A DNA stretch of 28,548 nucleotides from Flavobacteriales bacterium (lineage in GTDB: Bacteria > Bacteroidota > Bacteroidia > Flavobacteriales > BACL11), in assembly GCA_002730985.1 (NCBI GenBank), contig PCBP01000041.1, forward strand, positions 1 through 28,548. The letters are read 5' to 3'. Positions 1-8,727 of the stretch are shown piece after piece. Position 1 is the first letter of the stretch, and the number at the start of each line of letters is the position of its first letter. Made by a program: the position numbers and the translations under genes. Below the pieces are notes generated by a model that had not been told where the DNA came from, did not search any database, and was given only the letters and a program-made list of their open reading frames with translations.

Positions 1-1
1 G

Positions 2-583
2 GTGTTAGATATTTTTAGTAAAACTGCTATACAGGTTTGTGAAGGTCAGCAATGGGATATGGATTTTGAGATGCAAAAAAATGTAAATCTTGTTGAGTAT
101 ATGAAGATGATAGAATATAAAACGGCTGTTTTAATGGCCGCCTCTTTACAGATCGGAGCAATTACTGCAGGAGCTAGCAATAAGGATCAAGCTCATATTT
201 ATGAATTTGGCTTAAATATGGGAATCGCTTTTCAATTAAAAGATGATTTATTAGATGTATTTGGCAGCCCTGAGGCTTTTGGAAAGCAGGTTGGAGGAGA
301 TATTATGGCAAATAAAAAAACTTTTTTGTACTTGAAAGCTTTGCAGTTGGCAGATGATTCAACTAAGGAAAAATTGCAATTTTATTATATGAATAATGAT
401 AAATCTAAATCAAAAGTTAATGCAGTAAAAAGTATTTTTACAAAATTACATATTCAGAGTCATACTATTGATATAATGAAGGTTCATTATACAAAAGCTA
501 TAGAGCATTTGGATGCTATTCGTTCTGAAAATAAGGCTCCTTTGATTGAATTTGCAGATAAATTAATGGAAAGGATTTCTTAA
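2..583 (+). CDS. Polyprenyl (farnesyl/geranylgeranyl-type) diphosphate synthase, 3' part
   Basis: C-terminal part (about 193 residues) of an all-trans isoprenyl diphosphate synthase, which condenses isopentenyl diphosphate with allylic diphosphates to make precursors for quinones or carotenoids. The reading frame is open at the window edge, so the GTG at position 2 is an internal Val codon and not the start. The second aspartate-rich motif is visible as FQLKDDLLDVFG, followed by the QVGGDIMANKKT stretch with the conserved GxDxxxxK(K/T) pattern that binds the diphosphate through Mg2+. The family-typical EGQQWDMDFE segment lies upstream of it. The first aspartate-rich motif must be outside the window. 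Chain length cannot be judged because the residues before the first DDxxD are missing. It lies upstream of sucA in the same direction but with a 121-bp gap and a separate promoter. Confidence 0.9.
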   Translation: MLDIFSKTAIQVCEGQQWDMDFEMQKNVNLVEYMKMIEYKTAVLMAASLQIGAITAGASNKDQAHIYEFGLNMGIAFQLKDDLLDVFGSPEAFGKQVGGDIMANKKTFLYLKALQLADDSTKEKLQFYYMNNDKSKSKVNAVKSIFTKLHIQSHTIDIMKVHYTKAIEHLDAIRSENKAPLIEFADKLMERIS

Positions 584-649
584 CAGTAAAGGTGCTCCCA
601 TTTGGTTTAATACAATCCAACAGATTTTTTTTTAACAAATTATCATATA

Positions 650-681
650 TTGCTTTAAATCATAAAAAATGGATAATTTTG
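650..681 (+). promoter_or_regulatory. Putative promoter of sucAB
   Basis: A full match to the Bacteroidota -7 element TAnnTTTG (TAATTTTG, 674-681) lies 23 nt before the sucA ATG. A TTG at 650-652 sits 21 bp upstream, within the -33 spacing described for Flavobacterium promoters. Transcription would start near 687, giving a leader of under 20 nt with no Shine-Dalgarno sequence. Confidence 0.5.
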
Positions 682-704
682 CTTATTAATTTTAGCATTC
701 AATA

Positions 705-3407
705 ATGGATAAGTTTTCATTTTTAGGAGCCATGCATACAACAATGATTGATGAGATGTATGAGAAGTTTAATAAAGACCCTAAAAGTATAGATGAACAG
801 TGGAGTTATTTTTTTCAAGGATATGATTTCTCTAAGAAAAACTATTCTGAAGATGACATCCCTCAGCATTTCCAAAAGGAGTTTAAGGTGATTAACTTAA
901 TAAACGCTTACCGAAAAAGTGGACATCTATTTACTAAGACCAACCCAGTTAGAGATAGAAGAAAGTATACGCCAACACTCCATTTTAAGAACTTTGGATT
1001 AGAGGAGGAAGATTTAGAAACAGAATTTCAGGCTGGCACTCAAGTAGGGATTGGCCCATCTAATTTGAGTTCAATTATTATCCATTTAGAACAAGTATAT
1101 TGCCAATCTATTGGAATAGAGTATATGTATATACGTGATCCTGAAGAGATTGAATGGATTAAAAACAGATTACATAAGAATTCAAATACACCAAACTTTG
1201 GAGTAAGTCAAAAAAAACATATTTTACATAAATTAAATCAAGCAGTTGCTTTCGAAAAATTTTTACACAAAAAATTTGTAGGCCAAAAACGATTCTCTTT
1301 AGAAGGCGCTGAGTCATTAATACCTGCTTTAGATGCGTTAGTAGAGCGCAGTTCAGAATTAGGTGTAAATGAATTTGTAATGGGGATGGCTCATAGAGGC
1401 AGATTGAATGTCTTAGCAAATATCTTTAATAAGACCTATAAAGAAATCTTTTCTGAATTTGAAGGGAAGGTCTATGCTGATGATTTAATCTCTGGAGATG
1501 TTAAGTATCATTTAGGATTCACATCGTTTCAAAAATGTAATAATGGCAAGAATGTGAAATTAAATTTAACACCTAATCCTTCTCATTTAGAGGCGGTTAA
1601 CCCTGTAGTAGAAGGCATTTCTAGAGCTAAATTAGATCTTCAATATGATGGAGATGTAGATAAAATACTACCTGTATTATTACATGGGGATGCTGCACTA
1701 GCAGGGCAAGGTGTTGTCTATGAAATAATCCAAATGGCTCAATTAGACGGATATAACACAGGAGGGACTATACATATTGCGGTAAATAATCAAGTTGGAT
1801 TTACGACTAACTATTTAGACGCTAGATCAAGCACATATTGCACAGATATAGCTAAAGTAACCTTATCCCCAGTAATTCATGTAAATGGGGATGATGTAGA
1901 GGCTGTAGTTCATTCTTTGCAATTAGCAGTAGAATATAGGCAAAAATATCATAAGGATATTTTTATTGACTTATTGTGTTATAGAAAATATGGCCATAAT
2001 GAAGGAGACGAACCAAGATTCACCCAGCCAAAATTATACGAAGCAATTTCAAAACATAAAAATCCTAGAGAGATTTACATGAAAAAATTGATGAATGAAG
2101 GAGTGTTAGAAGAAAGTGTCATAAAGGGTCTAGATAACGATTTTCAACTCTTATTGCAAGATAGATTTGACGAGGCTAAAGAGATAAAGAAAGCAAAAAT
2201 TACTCGTTTTTTAAAGGAAGAATGGAGTGGTATAACAAGGAATTTTGATCCAAGTTTTTGTGGCTCTACAGAAACAAACATAGAAGTCAAAAGATTGAAA
2301 AAATTAGCAAAGTATTTGTATGAAATACCAGCAGAATATAAGTTATTTAAGAAGACCAGGAAATTATTAGCTGATCGAAAAAATATGTTTGAGAATTTAG
2401 AATCATTAAATTGGGCAATGGGCGAGTTATTAGCTTATGCAACATTATTAGATGAAGGACATGATATAAGATTGAGCGGACAAGACGTGGAAAGAGGAAC
2501 ATTTTCTCATAGGCATGCAGTCTTTAAAGTTGAGCAATCTGAAGAGGAGGTCTGTCCTTTAAATAATATTAACGATACGTCAAATTTTGAAGTGTATAAT
2601 TCACCGCTTTCTGAGTATGGGGTTCTTGGTTTTGATTATGGATACTCTATTACTAGACCAAATGCACTTACAATTTGGGAAGCACAGTTTGGAGATTTCT
2701 CTAATGGTGCACAGATTATGATAGATCAATTTATTGCATGTGCTGAGGATAAATGGAAAGTTATGAGTGGCTTAGTAATGTTATTGCCTCATGGATACGA
2801 AGGCCAGGGGGCTGAACACTCATCTGCAAGAGTAGAAAGGTATTTGCAAATGTGCGCAAAGTATAATATGCAGATTGTCAATTGTACAACTCCTGCAAAT
2901 TTTTACCATTTATTAAGAAGGCAATTAAAGAGAAAATATAGAAAACCATTAATTGTATTTACCCCAAAGAGTTTGCTTAGAAATCCTAAATGTGTATCTG
3001 ATATAGCTAATTTTTCAGATGGAAAATTCCAGTGTATCATTGATGATGTAGATGCCTCAGGGGTAATCAATAAAATAGTTCTGTGTACTGGAAAAATATT
3101 TTATGATTTATTAGAAAAGAGAGAAAGAGATGGCATTAAAAATATCGCTATTATTAGAGTGGAACAATTATTCCCATTAGACAAGGAAGCAATAAAGAGT
3201 ATTATTAATAAGTATAATGCTAAACAGATTTTCTGGGTCCAAGAAGAACCTGAAAATATGGGAGCTTGGAATTTTATTTTATCTGAATTGCGAGGATTTG
3301 GGATTGAAGTTGTCTCCAGGCCGCCCTCTGCAGCTACCGCTAGTGGTTCAAGTAAAAGATCAGTTAATCAGCAACAGGAAGTCATTAATAAAGTATTTAA
3401 AAAATAA
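705..3407 (+). CDS. sucA: 2-oxoglutarate dehydrogenase E1 component
   Basis: Thiamine-diphosphate-dependent E1 of the 2-oxoglutarate dehydrogenase complex (TCA cycle), which decarboxylates 2-oxoglutarate and passes the succinyl group to the E2 lipoyl arm. Length is 900 aa, close to the roughly 930 aa usual for the family. The N-terminus carries the short E2-binding segment (YEKFNKDPKSIDEQWSYFF). Family motifs follow in order: MGMAHRGRLNVLANI (about residue 226), LTPNPSHLEAVNPVVEG, LHGDAALAGQGVVYE, the NNQVGFTTN substrate region, GHNEGDEPRFTQP (about 430), and LSGQDVERGTFSHRHAV in the transketolase-like pyrimidine domain. The C-terminal domain ends at the stop 3 bp before sucB, so the two genes are co-transcribed. 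No E3 (lpd) gene is in the window, which is usual because E3 is shared between complexes. Confidence 0.97.
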   Translation: MDKFSFLGAMHTTMIDEMYEKFNKDPKSIDEQWSYFFQGYDFSKKNYSEDDIPQHFQKEFKVINLINAYRKSGHLFTKTNPVRDRRKYTPTLHFKNFGLEEEDLETEFQAGTQVGIGPSNLSSIIIHLEQVYCQSIGIEYMYIRDPEEIEWIKNRLHKNSNTPNFGVSQKKHILHKLNQAVAFEKFLHKKFVGQKRFSLEGAESLIPALDALVERSSELGVNEFVMGMAHRGRLNVLANIFNKTYKEIFSEFEGKVYADDLISGDVKYHLGFTSFQKCNNGKNVKLNLTPNPSHLEAVNPVVEGISRAKLDLQYDGDVDKILPVLLHGDAALAGQGVVYEIIQMAQLDGYNTGGTIHIAVNNQVGFTTNYLDARSSTYCTDIAKVTLSPVIHVNGDDVEAVVHSLQLAVEYRQKYHKDIFIDLLCYRKYGHNEGDEPRFTQPKLYEAISKHKNPREIYMKKLMNEGVLEESVIKGLDNDFQLLLQDRFDEAKEIKKAKITRFLKEEWSGITRNFDPSFCGSTETNIEVKRLKKLAKYLYEIPAEYKLFKKTRKLLADRKNMFENLESLNWAMGELLAYATLLDEGHDIRLSGQDVERGTFSHRHAVFKVEQSEEEVCPLNNINDTSNFEVYNSPLSEYGVLGFDYGYSITRPNALTIWEAQFGDFSNGAQIMIDQFIACAEDKWKVMSGLVMLLPHGYEGQGAEHSSARVERYLQMCAKYNMQIVNCTTPANFYHLLRRQLKRKYRKPLIVFTPKSLLRNPKCVSDIANFSDGKFQCIIDDVDASGVINKIVLCTGKIFYDLLEKRERDGIKNIAIIRVEQLFPLDKEAIKSIINKYNAKQIFWVQEEPENMGAWNFILSELRGFGIEVVSRPPSAATASGSSKRSVNQQQEVINKVFKK

Positions 3408-3410
3408 GAT

Positions 3411-4592
3411 ATGTTATTAGAAATGAAAGTTCCCAGCCCAGGAGAGTCTATTTCAGAAGTAGAAATTGCACAATGGATTGTAGAAGATGGTGATTTTGTA
3501 GAAAAAGATCAGTCAATTGCTGAAATTGATTCTGACAAAGCAACTTTAGAATTGCCAGCAGAAGAAAGTGGAACTATAAAGATTGTTGTTGAAGAAGGTG
3601 TAACTGTTGCTGTAGGAGATATTGTATGCATAATTGATACATCTAAAAAAGGGAAAAGAGAAGTAATTAAGCAAGAGCCTGAAAATCTATCACATACACC
3701 TGTAGAGAATCATATAGATTTAGATAATCAAAAAGCAACACCTTTAGCATCTGCTATGATTAATGATATGGAGATCTCCTCAAATGATCTTAAAGGGACT
3801 GGACAATTAGGAAAAATTACTAAAAGTGATGTTCTTGCAATTTCAAATGAGGGTAGAGTTTCTGAATTAAGAGCAACTTCTCGGAAAAAGATGTCAACCT
3901 TAAGAAGAAAGATTGCGGATAGGTTAGTTTCTGTTAAGAATGAGACAGCGATGCTTACTACTTTTAATGAAGTAGATATGTCTGCAATTTTTCAAATTCG
4001 AAAGCAGTATAAAGATAAATTTAAACAAAAAAATGATGTTGGATTAGGCTTTATGTCATTTTTCACAAAGGCAGTTACAATTGCGTTGATGGAGTATAAA
4101 GATGTAAATGCCATGCTTGATCAAGATGAGATTATTCATCATAATTATACAGATATTGGTATCGCAGTAAGTGCTCCTAAAGGCTTAATGGTCCCCGTAC
4201 TTAGAAATGCAGAGTTAATGAATTTTCAGGAAATAGAATTAGAGATTAAGAGATTAGCAATAAAAGCAAGAGAAGGTAAGCTCACAATTAATGAAATGTT
4301 AGGAGGCACCTTTACTATTACTAATGGAGGGGTATTTGGATCTATGTTATCAACTCCTATTATAAACCCTCCGCAATCTGCTATTCTAGGCATGCATAAC
4401 ATTCTAGAAAGACCTGTGGTAGTTAATGGTGAGATAAAGATTAAACCTATAATGTATTTAGCGCTTTCCTATGACCATAGGGTAATTGACGGCAAAGAAT
4501 CAGTTGGGTTTTTAGTTAGAGTCAAAGAATGTTTAGAAGATCCTATTAATCAATTGATGGGAGGAAATGCAAAAACATATTTAGAATTATAA
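3411..4592 (+). CDS. sucB: 2-oxoglutarate dehydrogenase E2, dihydrolipoyl succinyltransferase
   Basis: E2 core of the 2-oxoglutarate dehydrogenase complex, which transfers succinyl from lipoate to CoA. At 393 aa it has the standard order. One lipoyl domain (residues 1-77) carries the lipoylated lysine K43 in [12 protein letters not shown] peripheral-subunit-binding domain follows at about 107-143 ([14 protein letters not shown]...[11 protein letters not shown]). The catalytic acyltransferase domain runs from about 160 to 393, with the active-site [11 protein letters not shown] (His/Asp) near the C-terminus. The start [13 protein letters not shown] fits Bacteroidota homologs; ATG 3424 is possible but would remove residues usually conserved. 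Only 3 bp separate it from sucA. No clear terminator is visible in the 39 bp before the convergent ferredoxin gene. Confidence 0.96.
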   Translation: MLLEMKVPSPGESISEVEIAQWIVEDGDFVEKDQSIAEIDSDKATLELPAEESGTIKIVVEEGVTVAVGDIVCIIDTSKKGKREVIKQEPENLSHTPVENHIDLDNQKATPLASAMINDMEISSNDLKGTGQLGKITKSDVLAISNEGRVSELRATSRKKMSTLRRKIADRLVSVKNETAMLTTFNEVDMSAIFQIRKQYKDKFKQKNDVGLGFMSFFTKAVTIALMEYKDVNAMLDQDEIIHHNYTDIGIAVSAPKGLMVPVLRNAELMNFQEIELEIKRLAIKAREGKLTINEMLGGTFTITNGGVFGSMLSTPIINPPQSAILGMHNILERPVVVNGEIKIKPIMYLALSYDHRVIDGKESVGFLVRVKECLEDPINQLMGGNAKTYLEL

Positions 4593-4631
4593 CCCTTAGA
4601 TTATAGTATTAGTTTTATTAGGAATGAAAAA

Positions 4632-4958
4632 TTATTCAGGAGCTAGCTCAAATGACAAGCCATCTAATTCTTTTGTAATAAATATTTGACATCCTAGCCT
4701 ACTATTTTCTTTTACATTAAAAGCTTCAGAGAGCATAGCCTCTTCATCATCTTCCATATCAGATAAAGTGTGTCCAGATTTTATGTAGCATTGACAAGAG
4801 GCACACATAGCCATACCGCCACATATGCCGATAGTCCCTTCCGGAGCTAATTCATATGATTTTATAATTTCCATCAGATTCATAGCCATATCTGTTGGAG
4901 CTAATATTTCATGTGTTTCCCCATCTCTATCTGTTATGAAGAGATTAATATTTGACAT
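4632..4958 (-). CDS. Adrenodoxin-type [2Fe-2S] ferredoxin
   Basis: Small soluble electron carrier, 108 aa. Cluster ligands are C46, C52 and C55 (pattern C-x5-C-x2-C in ICGGMAMCASCQC) and the distal C90 in SRLGCQI, which is the adrenodoxin/ISC-Fdx/bacterial P450-ferredoxin arrangement and not the plant C-x4-C-x2-C type. An acidic helix (DMEDDEEAML) after the cluster loop matches the partner-docking segment of this family. It begins 2 bp after the stop of the ferredoxin-NADP reductase gene and is surely co-transcribed with it, so the reductase is the obvious electron donor. C57 is an extra Cys not needed as a ligand. The physiological acceptor (Fe-S assembly, a P450 or a desaturase) cannot be told from the sequence. 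Confidence 0.92.
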   Translation of the reverse strand: MSNINLFITDRDGETHEILAPTDMAMNLMEIIKSYELAPEGTIGICGGMAMCASCQCYIKSGHTLSDMEDDEEAMLSEAFNVKENSRLGCQIFITKELDGLSFELAPE

Positions 4959-4960
4959 TT

Positions 4961-6013
4961 TTAATTACTTATAGTTTGCACAACTGGTTTTTTTGCCTCC
5001 TTTCTTGTCCCGTCGAAACCATCTATTCCGCTAACTGTTGTATATCTGAAAATATTTTTTTTACCAGGATTTATAATTTTATATGCTGATTGGCACATCA
5101 ATGTGGCTTCGTGAAAGCCACATAATATTAGTTTTAATTTTCCAGGGTAAGTATTTACATCTCCAATTGCAAATATTCCCTTAATATTGGTTTGGTAATC
5201 AAATGTATCTACTTTAATTGCATTTTTTTCAATTTCTAATCCCCAATTAGAAATAGGGCCTAATTTAGGAGATAAGCCAAAAAGTGGTATAAAATGATCA
5301 ACTTCATATTCAGTATCAATTTTATCTTTAGATATAACAACACTTTCTAACTTTTTTTCTCCTTTAAGCTCAATTATTTGTCCAGGTGTTATAATTTTAA
5401 TTTGATTTTTATTTTTCAACTCTCTTACTTTCTCTACTGAATCTAATGCCCCACGAAATTCATTCCTTCTGTGAACCAGGGTAACATCTGCATTTATATT
5501 TGCTAGAAATATACTCCAATCTAAAGCTGAATCACCTCCACCTGCAATCACGACTTTTTTATTTCTGTAGATTTCCGGATCTTTAATAATGTATTCAACC
5601 CCATTATTTTCATAGAAAGATATGTTCTCCAGAATTGGTTTTCTTGGTTCAAAACTACCAAGTCCCCCGGCAATAGCAACAACAGGGGCTTGATGTTCTG
5701 TCCCTTTGTTCGTTGTTACTGTGAAGATTCCATTTTCTTCTTTTGATATCTTCTCTGCTCTTTCCCCTAATGTAAAACCCGGTTTAAATTGCTTACATTG
5801 CTCTAATAAATTGTTAGTTAAATCTCCAGCTAAAATTTCAGGGAATCCTGGGATATCATAGATAGGTTTTTTTGGATATATCTCTGAGCATTGCCCCCCT
5901 GCTTGAGGCAGAGCATCAATTAGATGACATTTTAACTTCAGTAATCCTGCTTCAAAAACTGTAAATAGCCCAGTTGGCCCTGCTCCTATAATGATTATAT
6001 CTGTTTTGATCAT
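4961..6013 (-). CDS. Ferredoxin--NADP(+) reductase, thioredoxin-reductase-like
   Basis: FAD-dependent reductase of 350 aa that moves electrons between NAD(P)H and ferredoxin. The N-terminal Rossmann FAD motif is GAGPTG (residues 10-15), followed by the GGQCSEIYPKKPIYDIPGFP segment typical of TrxR-like FNRs. A second dinucleotide motif AGGGDSALDW binds NADPH near residue 157. The FAD-closing motif GIFAIGDV lies near the C-terminus and is followed by the C-terminal extension that separates this family from thioredoxin reductases. The redox CxxC of thioredoxin reductase is absent, which supports the FNR call. It is the first gene of a two-gene operon with the [2Fe-2S] ferredoxin (2-bp gap). A -7 element lies 32 nt upstream, and the gene diverges from the 4Fe-4S ferredoxin gene. 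Confidence 0.93.
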   Translation of the reverse strand: MIKTDIIIIGAGPTGLFTVFEAGLLKLKCHLIDALPQAGGQCSEIYPKKPIYDIPGFPEILAGDLTNNLLEQCKQFKPGFTLGERAEKISKEENGIFTVTTNKGTEHQAPVVAIAGGLGSFEPRKPILENISFYENNGVEYIIKDPEIYRNKKVVIAGGGDSALDWSIFLANINADVTLVHRRNEFRGALDSVEKVRELKNKNQIKIITPGQIIELKGEKKLESVVISKDKIDTEYEVDHFIPLFGLSPKLGPISNWGLEIEKNAIKVDTFDYQTNIKGIFAIGDVNTYPGKLKLILCGFHEATLMCQSAYKIINPGKKNIFRYTTVSGIDGFDGTRKEAKKPVVQTISN

Positions 6014-6045
6014 TTTGATTTTTTAATGTCTAATTACAAATATTA

Positions 6046-6053
6046 CAAAAATA
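6046..6053 (-). promoter_or_regulatory. Putative -7 element for the reductase-ferredoxin operon
   Basis: TATTTTTG on the minus strand matches the Bacteroidota -7 consensus TAnnTTTG and ends 32 nt before the reductase ATG. No good -33 TTG is seen at the right distance; TTCG at 6071-6074 is the nearest candidate. Confidence 0.4.
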
Positions 6054-6144
6054 CTAACTTACCACTTAATCGAATGTTTTTTCTTTTAACAATTTTTAAT
6101 TATAATTAGTTTAAGCTTTTAGCATGATATATTCGTAAAAAAAT

Positions 6145-6152
6145 TAATTTTG
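6145..6152 (+). promoter_or_regulatory. Putative -7 element for the 4Fe-4S ferredoxin
   Basis: TAATTTTG is an exact TAnnTTTG match that ends 19 nt before the ferredoxin ATG. No clear -33 TTG lies upstream. It is divergent from the reductase promoter about 90 bp away. Confidence 0.45.
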
Positions 6153-6171
6153 CACTGTAGATTATTGAGTT

Positions 6172-6489
6172 ATGGCTATTAAAATAACAGATGATTGTAT
6201 TAATTGCGAGGCATGCGAACCAGAATGTCCTAATCAAGCAATTTATCCTCCTGAGGAATTTTGGAAATTCTCTGATGGGACTACTATGAAAGATGATAAA
6301 GAAAGAGATAAAGGAATGTCGGATCTTTTCTTTTATATAGCAACTGAAAAATGCACAGAATGTGTAGGGTTTCATGAAGAACCTCAATGTGCTGCTGTAT
6401 GCCCTGTAGATTGCTGTGTAGATGATGAAGACAATGTAGAAAGCAACTCTGAATTATTATCTAAGAAAGAAAAGCTACATTCTGAATAG
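6172..6489 (+). CDS. 2[4Fe-4S] ferredoxin, Allochromatium (Alvin) type
   Basis: Soluble dicluster ferredoxin, 105 aa. The first cluster motif is C9-x2-C12-x2-C15-x3-C19-P. The second is the expanded CTEC-x8-C-x3-CP form (CTECVGFHEEPQCAAVCP), which marks the low-potential Alvin subfamily, and an acidic/charged C-terminal helix (SELLSKKEKL) follows as in that subfamily. About 50 residues lie between the first motif and the second (EEFWKFSDGTTMKDDKERDK...FYIATEK), longer than in clostridial ferredoxins and typical of the Bacteroidota version. It is monocistronic, with its own -7 element and a strong terminator right after the stop. It diverges from the [2Fe-2S] ferredoxin/FNR operon, so two different ferredoxins and a reductase are encoded within 2 kb. 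The partner enzyme is not known. Confidence 0.92.
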   Translation: MAIKITDDCINCEACEPECPNQAIYPPEEFWKFSDGTTMKDDKERDKGMSDLFFYIATEKCTECVGFHEEPQCAAVCPVDCCVDDEDNVESNSELLSKKEKLHSE

Positions 6490-6496
6490 GCTTTTT

Positions 6497-6523
6497 AAAG
6501 AGGAACCATTGGTTCTCTTTTTT
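6497..6523 (+). terminator. Rho-independent terminator after the 4Fe-4S ferredoxin
   Basis: Stem AGAGGAACC (6499-6507), 3-nt loop ATT, and GGTTCTCT (6511-6518) with one bulged G, followed by six T's. It starts within 10 nt of the ferredoxin stop and abuts the stop codon of the convergent outer-membrane protein gene. Confidence 0.85.
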
Positions 6524-7238
6524 ATTCTGGAAAAAAATACCTGAGATCGATAGTGATAAAATTCCCTGACATTTCTAAAAAAAATTTAGCATTAAAATTT
6601 TCATCGTTAAATGTGTTATTTCCATCATCGTATTCTGGGTAAATTCTGCTTATTTCTGTCCATGGAAGGTGCAAGCTTGTGCCAATATAATAGTGCCCTC
6701 TTTCTTCAGTTCGATATTCCATTCCAATATTTGCAAGTAGTGATCTATACCCCCCATTTCTTCTATAAGTATTTTGAAATAAATATTCTGTTCTTTCTCC
6801 ATATGAAAGTATGTCAGAAGCCAGTACATTATGCGATATCCCAAAAGCAACATTAAGGTGCCAAAATTCAGAAGCACGAACATAAGTTAAGAATTGTATA
6901 GGGATCTCATATGATCTCATGCCAAAGTGAGTAAAATCATTAATATTTTGATTGCTATTGCTTATTGTTAGTTTGTAATTTCTTTGTATATAGTTTAAGC
7001 CAGATTCTATAGAAAAAGTATTATTTATTTTATGTCTTAACACCATCCCAAATGAGTTGCTGTATTTGGGAGTTAATTTAAAATAGTAATAGCCTGAACT
7101 TCCATTAGTATAGCTAGAATTAAAATATTTAGCAGGAATTATGGGTTTGTATTGCAGCCCAAATGTTGTTCTATTCTCTTGCCCTTTTAGATTAAGAATA
7201 CTAATCATTAGAGAAAGCATTAGAAGTCTATTTTTCAT
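6522..7238 (-). CDS. Secreted outer-membrane beta-barrel protein, function unknown
   Basis: Predicted outer-membrane protein of 238 aa. The N-terminus MKNRLLMLSLMISILNLKGQ is a signal peptide with likely cleavage just before or after Gln. The rest is alternating polar/aromatic beta-strand sequence (for example SGYYYFKLTPKYSNSFGMVL and RSYEIPIQFLTYVR) ending in ITIDLRYFFPE, as in small 8- to 10-strand porin-like proteins. A longer frame opens at a TTG at 7253, but the ATG at 7238 gives a clean signal peptide and overlaps the upstream NFU gene by 11 bp, so the two are translationally coupled and this start is preferred. No catalytic motif is seen. The gene ends on the terminator it shares tail-to-tail with the ferredoxin gene. 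Confidence 0.75.
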   Translation of the reverse strand: MKNRLLMLSLMISILNLKGQENRTTFGLQYKPIIPAKYFNSSYTNGSSGYYYFKLTPKYSNSFGMVLRHKINNTFSIESGLNYIQRNYKLTISNSNQNINDFTHFGMRSYEIPIQFLTYVRASEFWHLNVAFGISHNVLASDILSYGERTEYLFQNTYRRNGGYRSLLANIGMEYRTEERGHYYIGTSLHLPWTEISRIYPEYDDGNNTFNDENFNAKFFLEMSGNFITIDLRYFFPE

Positions 7239-7821
7239 TAGCAATAACTTCAATATTTGGGTTTACTTTTCGTTTCAACAAGGCTTCTATCCCCCCCTTA
7301 AGAGTGCTAGTTGAAGAAGGACATCCGCTACATGCCCCTTTCAAATCAACACAAACTATATTGTCTTTATAATAGTTTAGTGTTATTGCTCCTCCATCAG
7401 ATTCAACAGCTGGCGCTATATATTCATTTAATAAAGCTTCAATTTCTTTTTCATGATCAGTAAACTCATTAGCTATAATTTTTTCATGTTTCGGATCATT
7501 AACAACACTTGTCTTATCTAAAGATATATTCTCAGTATAATTTCTTATGCCATTACTGTTTAAATGATCTGCAATAAAGTTTCTTAATTGCATTGCAATG
7601 TCCTCCCATTGTATTGTTCCAGTTTTTGAAATTGATATAAAGTTAGCACTTAAATAAATACTTTCTACAAAAGGAAATTTTAACAACTCTTCTGCTATTG
7701 AAATGCCTTTAGCCTCTTTCAATGTGGTGATTTCAATGCTCTGATCAGCGATCATTCTATTTGCTACAAATTTCATTACTTCAGGATTCGGAGTGCTTTC
7801 AGCATAAATACTATAATTCAT
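7228..7821 (-). CDS. NFU-type iron-sulfur cluster carrier (Nfu N-terminal + NifU C-terminal domain)
   Basis: Fe-S cluster scaffold/carrier of 197 aa, handing [4Fe-4S] clusters to client enzymes. The N-terminal Nfu_N domain is shown by SIYAESTPNPEVMKFVANRM and the FPFVESIYLSANFISISKT segment. The C-terminal NifU-like domain (about 115-190) has the cluster-binding CxxC in GACSGCPSSTSTLK, preceded by the APAVESDGGAI signature. ATG 7821 (MNYSIYAES) fits the family start; ATG 7830 (MYIMNYS) is possible, and a TTG-initiated extension to 7851 adds only atypical residues. It overlaps the next gene by 11 bp. A second NifU-domain gene starts at the right edge of the window, so this genome has at least two such proteins. 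Confidence 0.92.
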   Translation of the reverse strand: MNYSIYAESTPNPEVMKFVANRMIADQSIEITTLKEAKGISIAEELLKFPFVESIYLSANFISISKTGTIQWEDIAMQLRNFIADHLNSNGIRNYTENISLDKTSVVNDPKHEKIIANEFTDHEKEIEALLNEYIAPAVESDGGAITLNYYKDNIVCVDLKGACSGCPSSTSTLKGGIEALLKRKVNPNIEVIANEK

Positions 7822-7913
7822 AATGTACATTTTTTGTAAAAATACAAACAAACCACCAAATTAATTAATGTAATAGCTGATAGTTACGTGGGGTATTCGC
7901 ATTAGATCCAAGT

Positions 7914-8714
7914 TTAAGAGAAAATATTTACTTGTTCCAATTTAATAACTTCTTCAAAAAAGAATCTTGCACTTTTCTCAAAGGAATCAGTATAGTTAGA
8001 AACATAGAAATTATATTCAGATAATTTTTCATTATTTAGAAGGTTATCTTCTTCTAGTTTTTTTGCAATATAGTTGGCGACAATATTAGCAGAATCAATT
8101 ACGTTCACATTATTTCTGTAATATTTTTTTATCTCTTGTTGAATTAGAGGATAGTGAGTGCAAGCTAATATCAGATGGTTAATATTTTTTAGTTGTGTGC
8201 TAGACAAATAATTAGCGATGATAGTATTGCTTATTTCTTCATTAATAAACCCCTCTTCAATCATAGGGGCTAGCAGTGGGGTAGCTAATGATTTAATCTT
8301 TCTGTTCCTGCATAGCTTTTTTAGTTTTTCTTCATATATACCTGAACTAATTGTTGCTTTTGTGCCAATAACACCAATATTATCTTTTGTGCTAATTTTT
8401 GATACTTCAGCAATGATGGGATCAATTACATTAAAAATTGAAGTGTTGCATGCAATATTAGTAACACTTTCGTCAGCAACTGATGAAGCAGAATTACAAG
8501 CAATCACAATAATTTTGCATCTTTTTGTAAGCAAGAATCTTATAATCCTTTTGCTGAAACTTTGTATAGCTTCTTTTGATTTTTCCCCATATGGCAGGTG
8601 CTCAGTATCTCCATAATAAATTATATTTTCATTTGGCAATACACTTTTTATAGCATTGGCTATTGTAAGGCCACCAATTCCAGAGTCAAATATACCAATT
8701 GGATATTTTTTCAT
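7914..8714 (-). CDS. murI: Glutamate racemase
   Basis: Interconverts L- and D-glutamate in the cytoplasm, supplying D-Glu for peptidoglycan. It is 266 aa, the family's usual length. The N-terminal substrate loop is PIGIFDSGIGGLTI (D10/S11). The two catalytic cysteines are present in IVIACNSASS and LILACTHYPLI, and the YGDTEHLPYGEKS signature is intact. ATG 8714 is chosen: the open frame could run to 8741, but that would place the start inside the terminator hairpin at 8728-8753. murI follows the ompH genes in the usual Bacteroidota order, yet here the terminator separates it from them, so it must be expressed by read-through or from its own weak promoter. No good -7 match is seen in the short gap. 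Confidence 0.95.
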   Translation of the reverse strand: MKKYPIGIFDSGIGGLTIANAIKSVLPNENIIYYGDTEHLPYGEKSKEAIQSFSKRIIRFLLTKRCKIIVIACNSASSVADESVTNIACNTSIFNVIDPIIAEVSKISTKDNIGVIGTKATISSGIYEEKLKKLCRNRKIKSLATPLLAPMIEEGFINEEISNTIIANYLSSTQLKNINHLILACTHYPLIQQEIKKYYRNNVNVIDSANIVANYIAKKLEEDNLLNNEKLSEYNFYVSNYTDSFEKSARFFFEEVIKLEQVNIFS

Positions 8715-8727
8715 AATATAAAAGTAT

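Noticed and set aside
1159..1419. Antisense open frame of 86 codons within sucA
   Set aside because: It is a shadow of the sucA frame: no start context, no domain, and the sense strand is an intact, highly conserved gene.
3217..3420. Overlapping +1-frame ORF at the sucA 3' end
   Set aside because: It lies in an alternate frame over the conserved C-terminus of E1 and has no recognisable protein features. sucB starts correctly at 3411 in another frame.
8218..8616. 132-codon plus-strand open frame opposite murI
   Set aside because: Hydrophobic-looking but antisense to intact catalytic regions of murI; AT-rich antisense of charged helices often reads as Leu/Ile/Ser/Phe. No promoter element was noticed.
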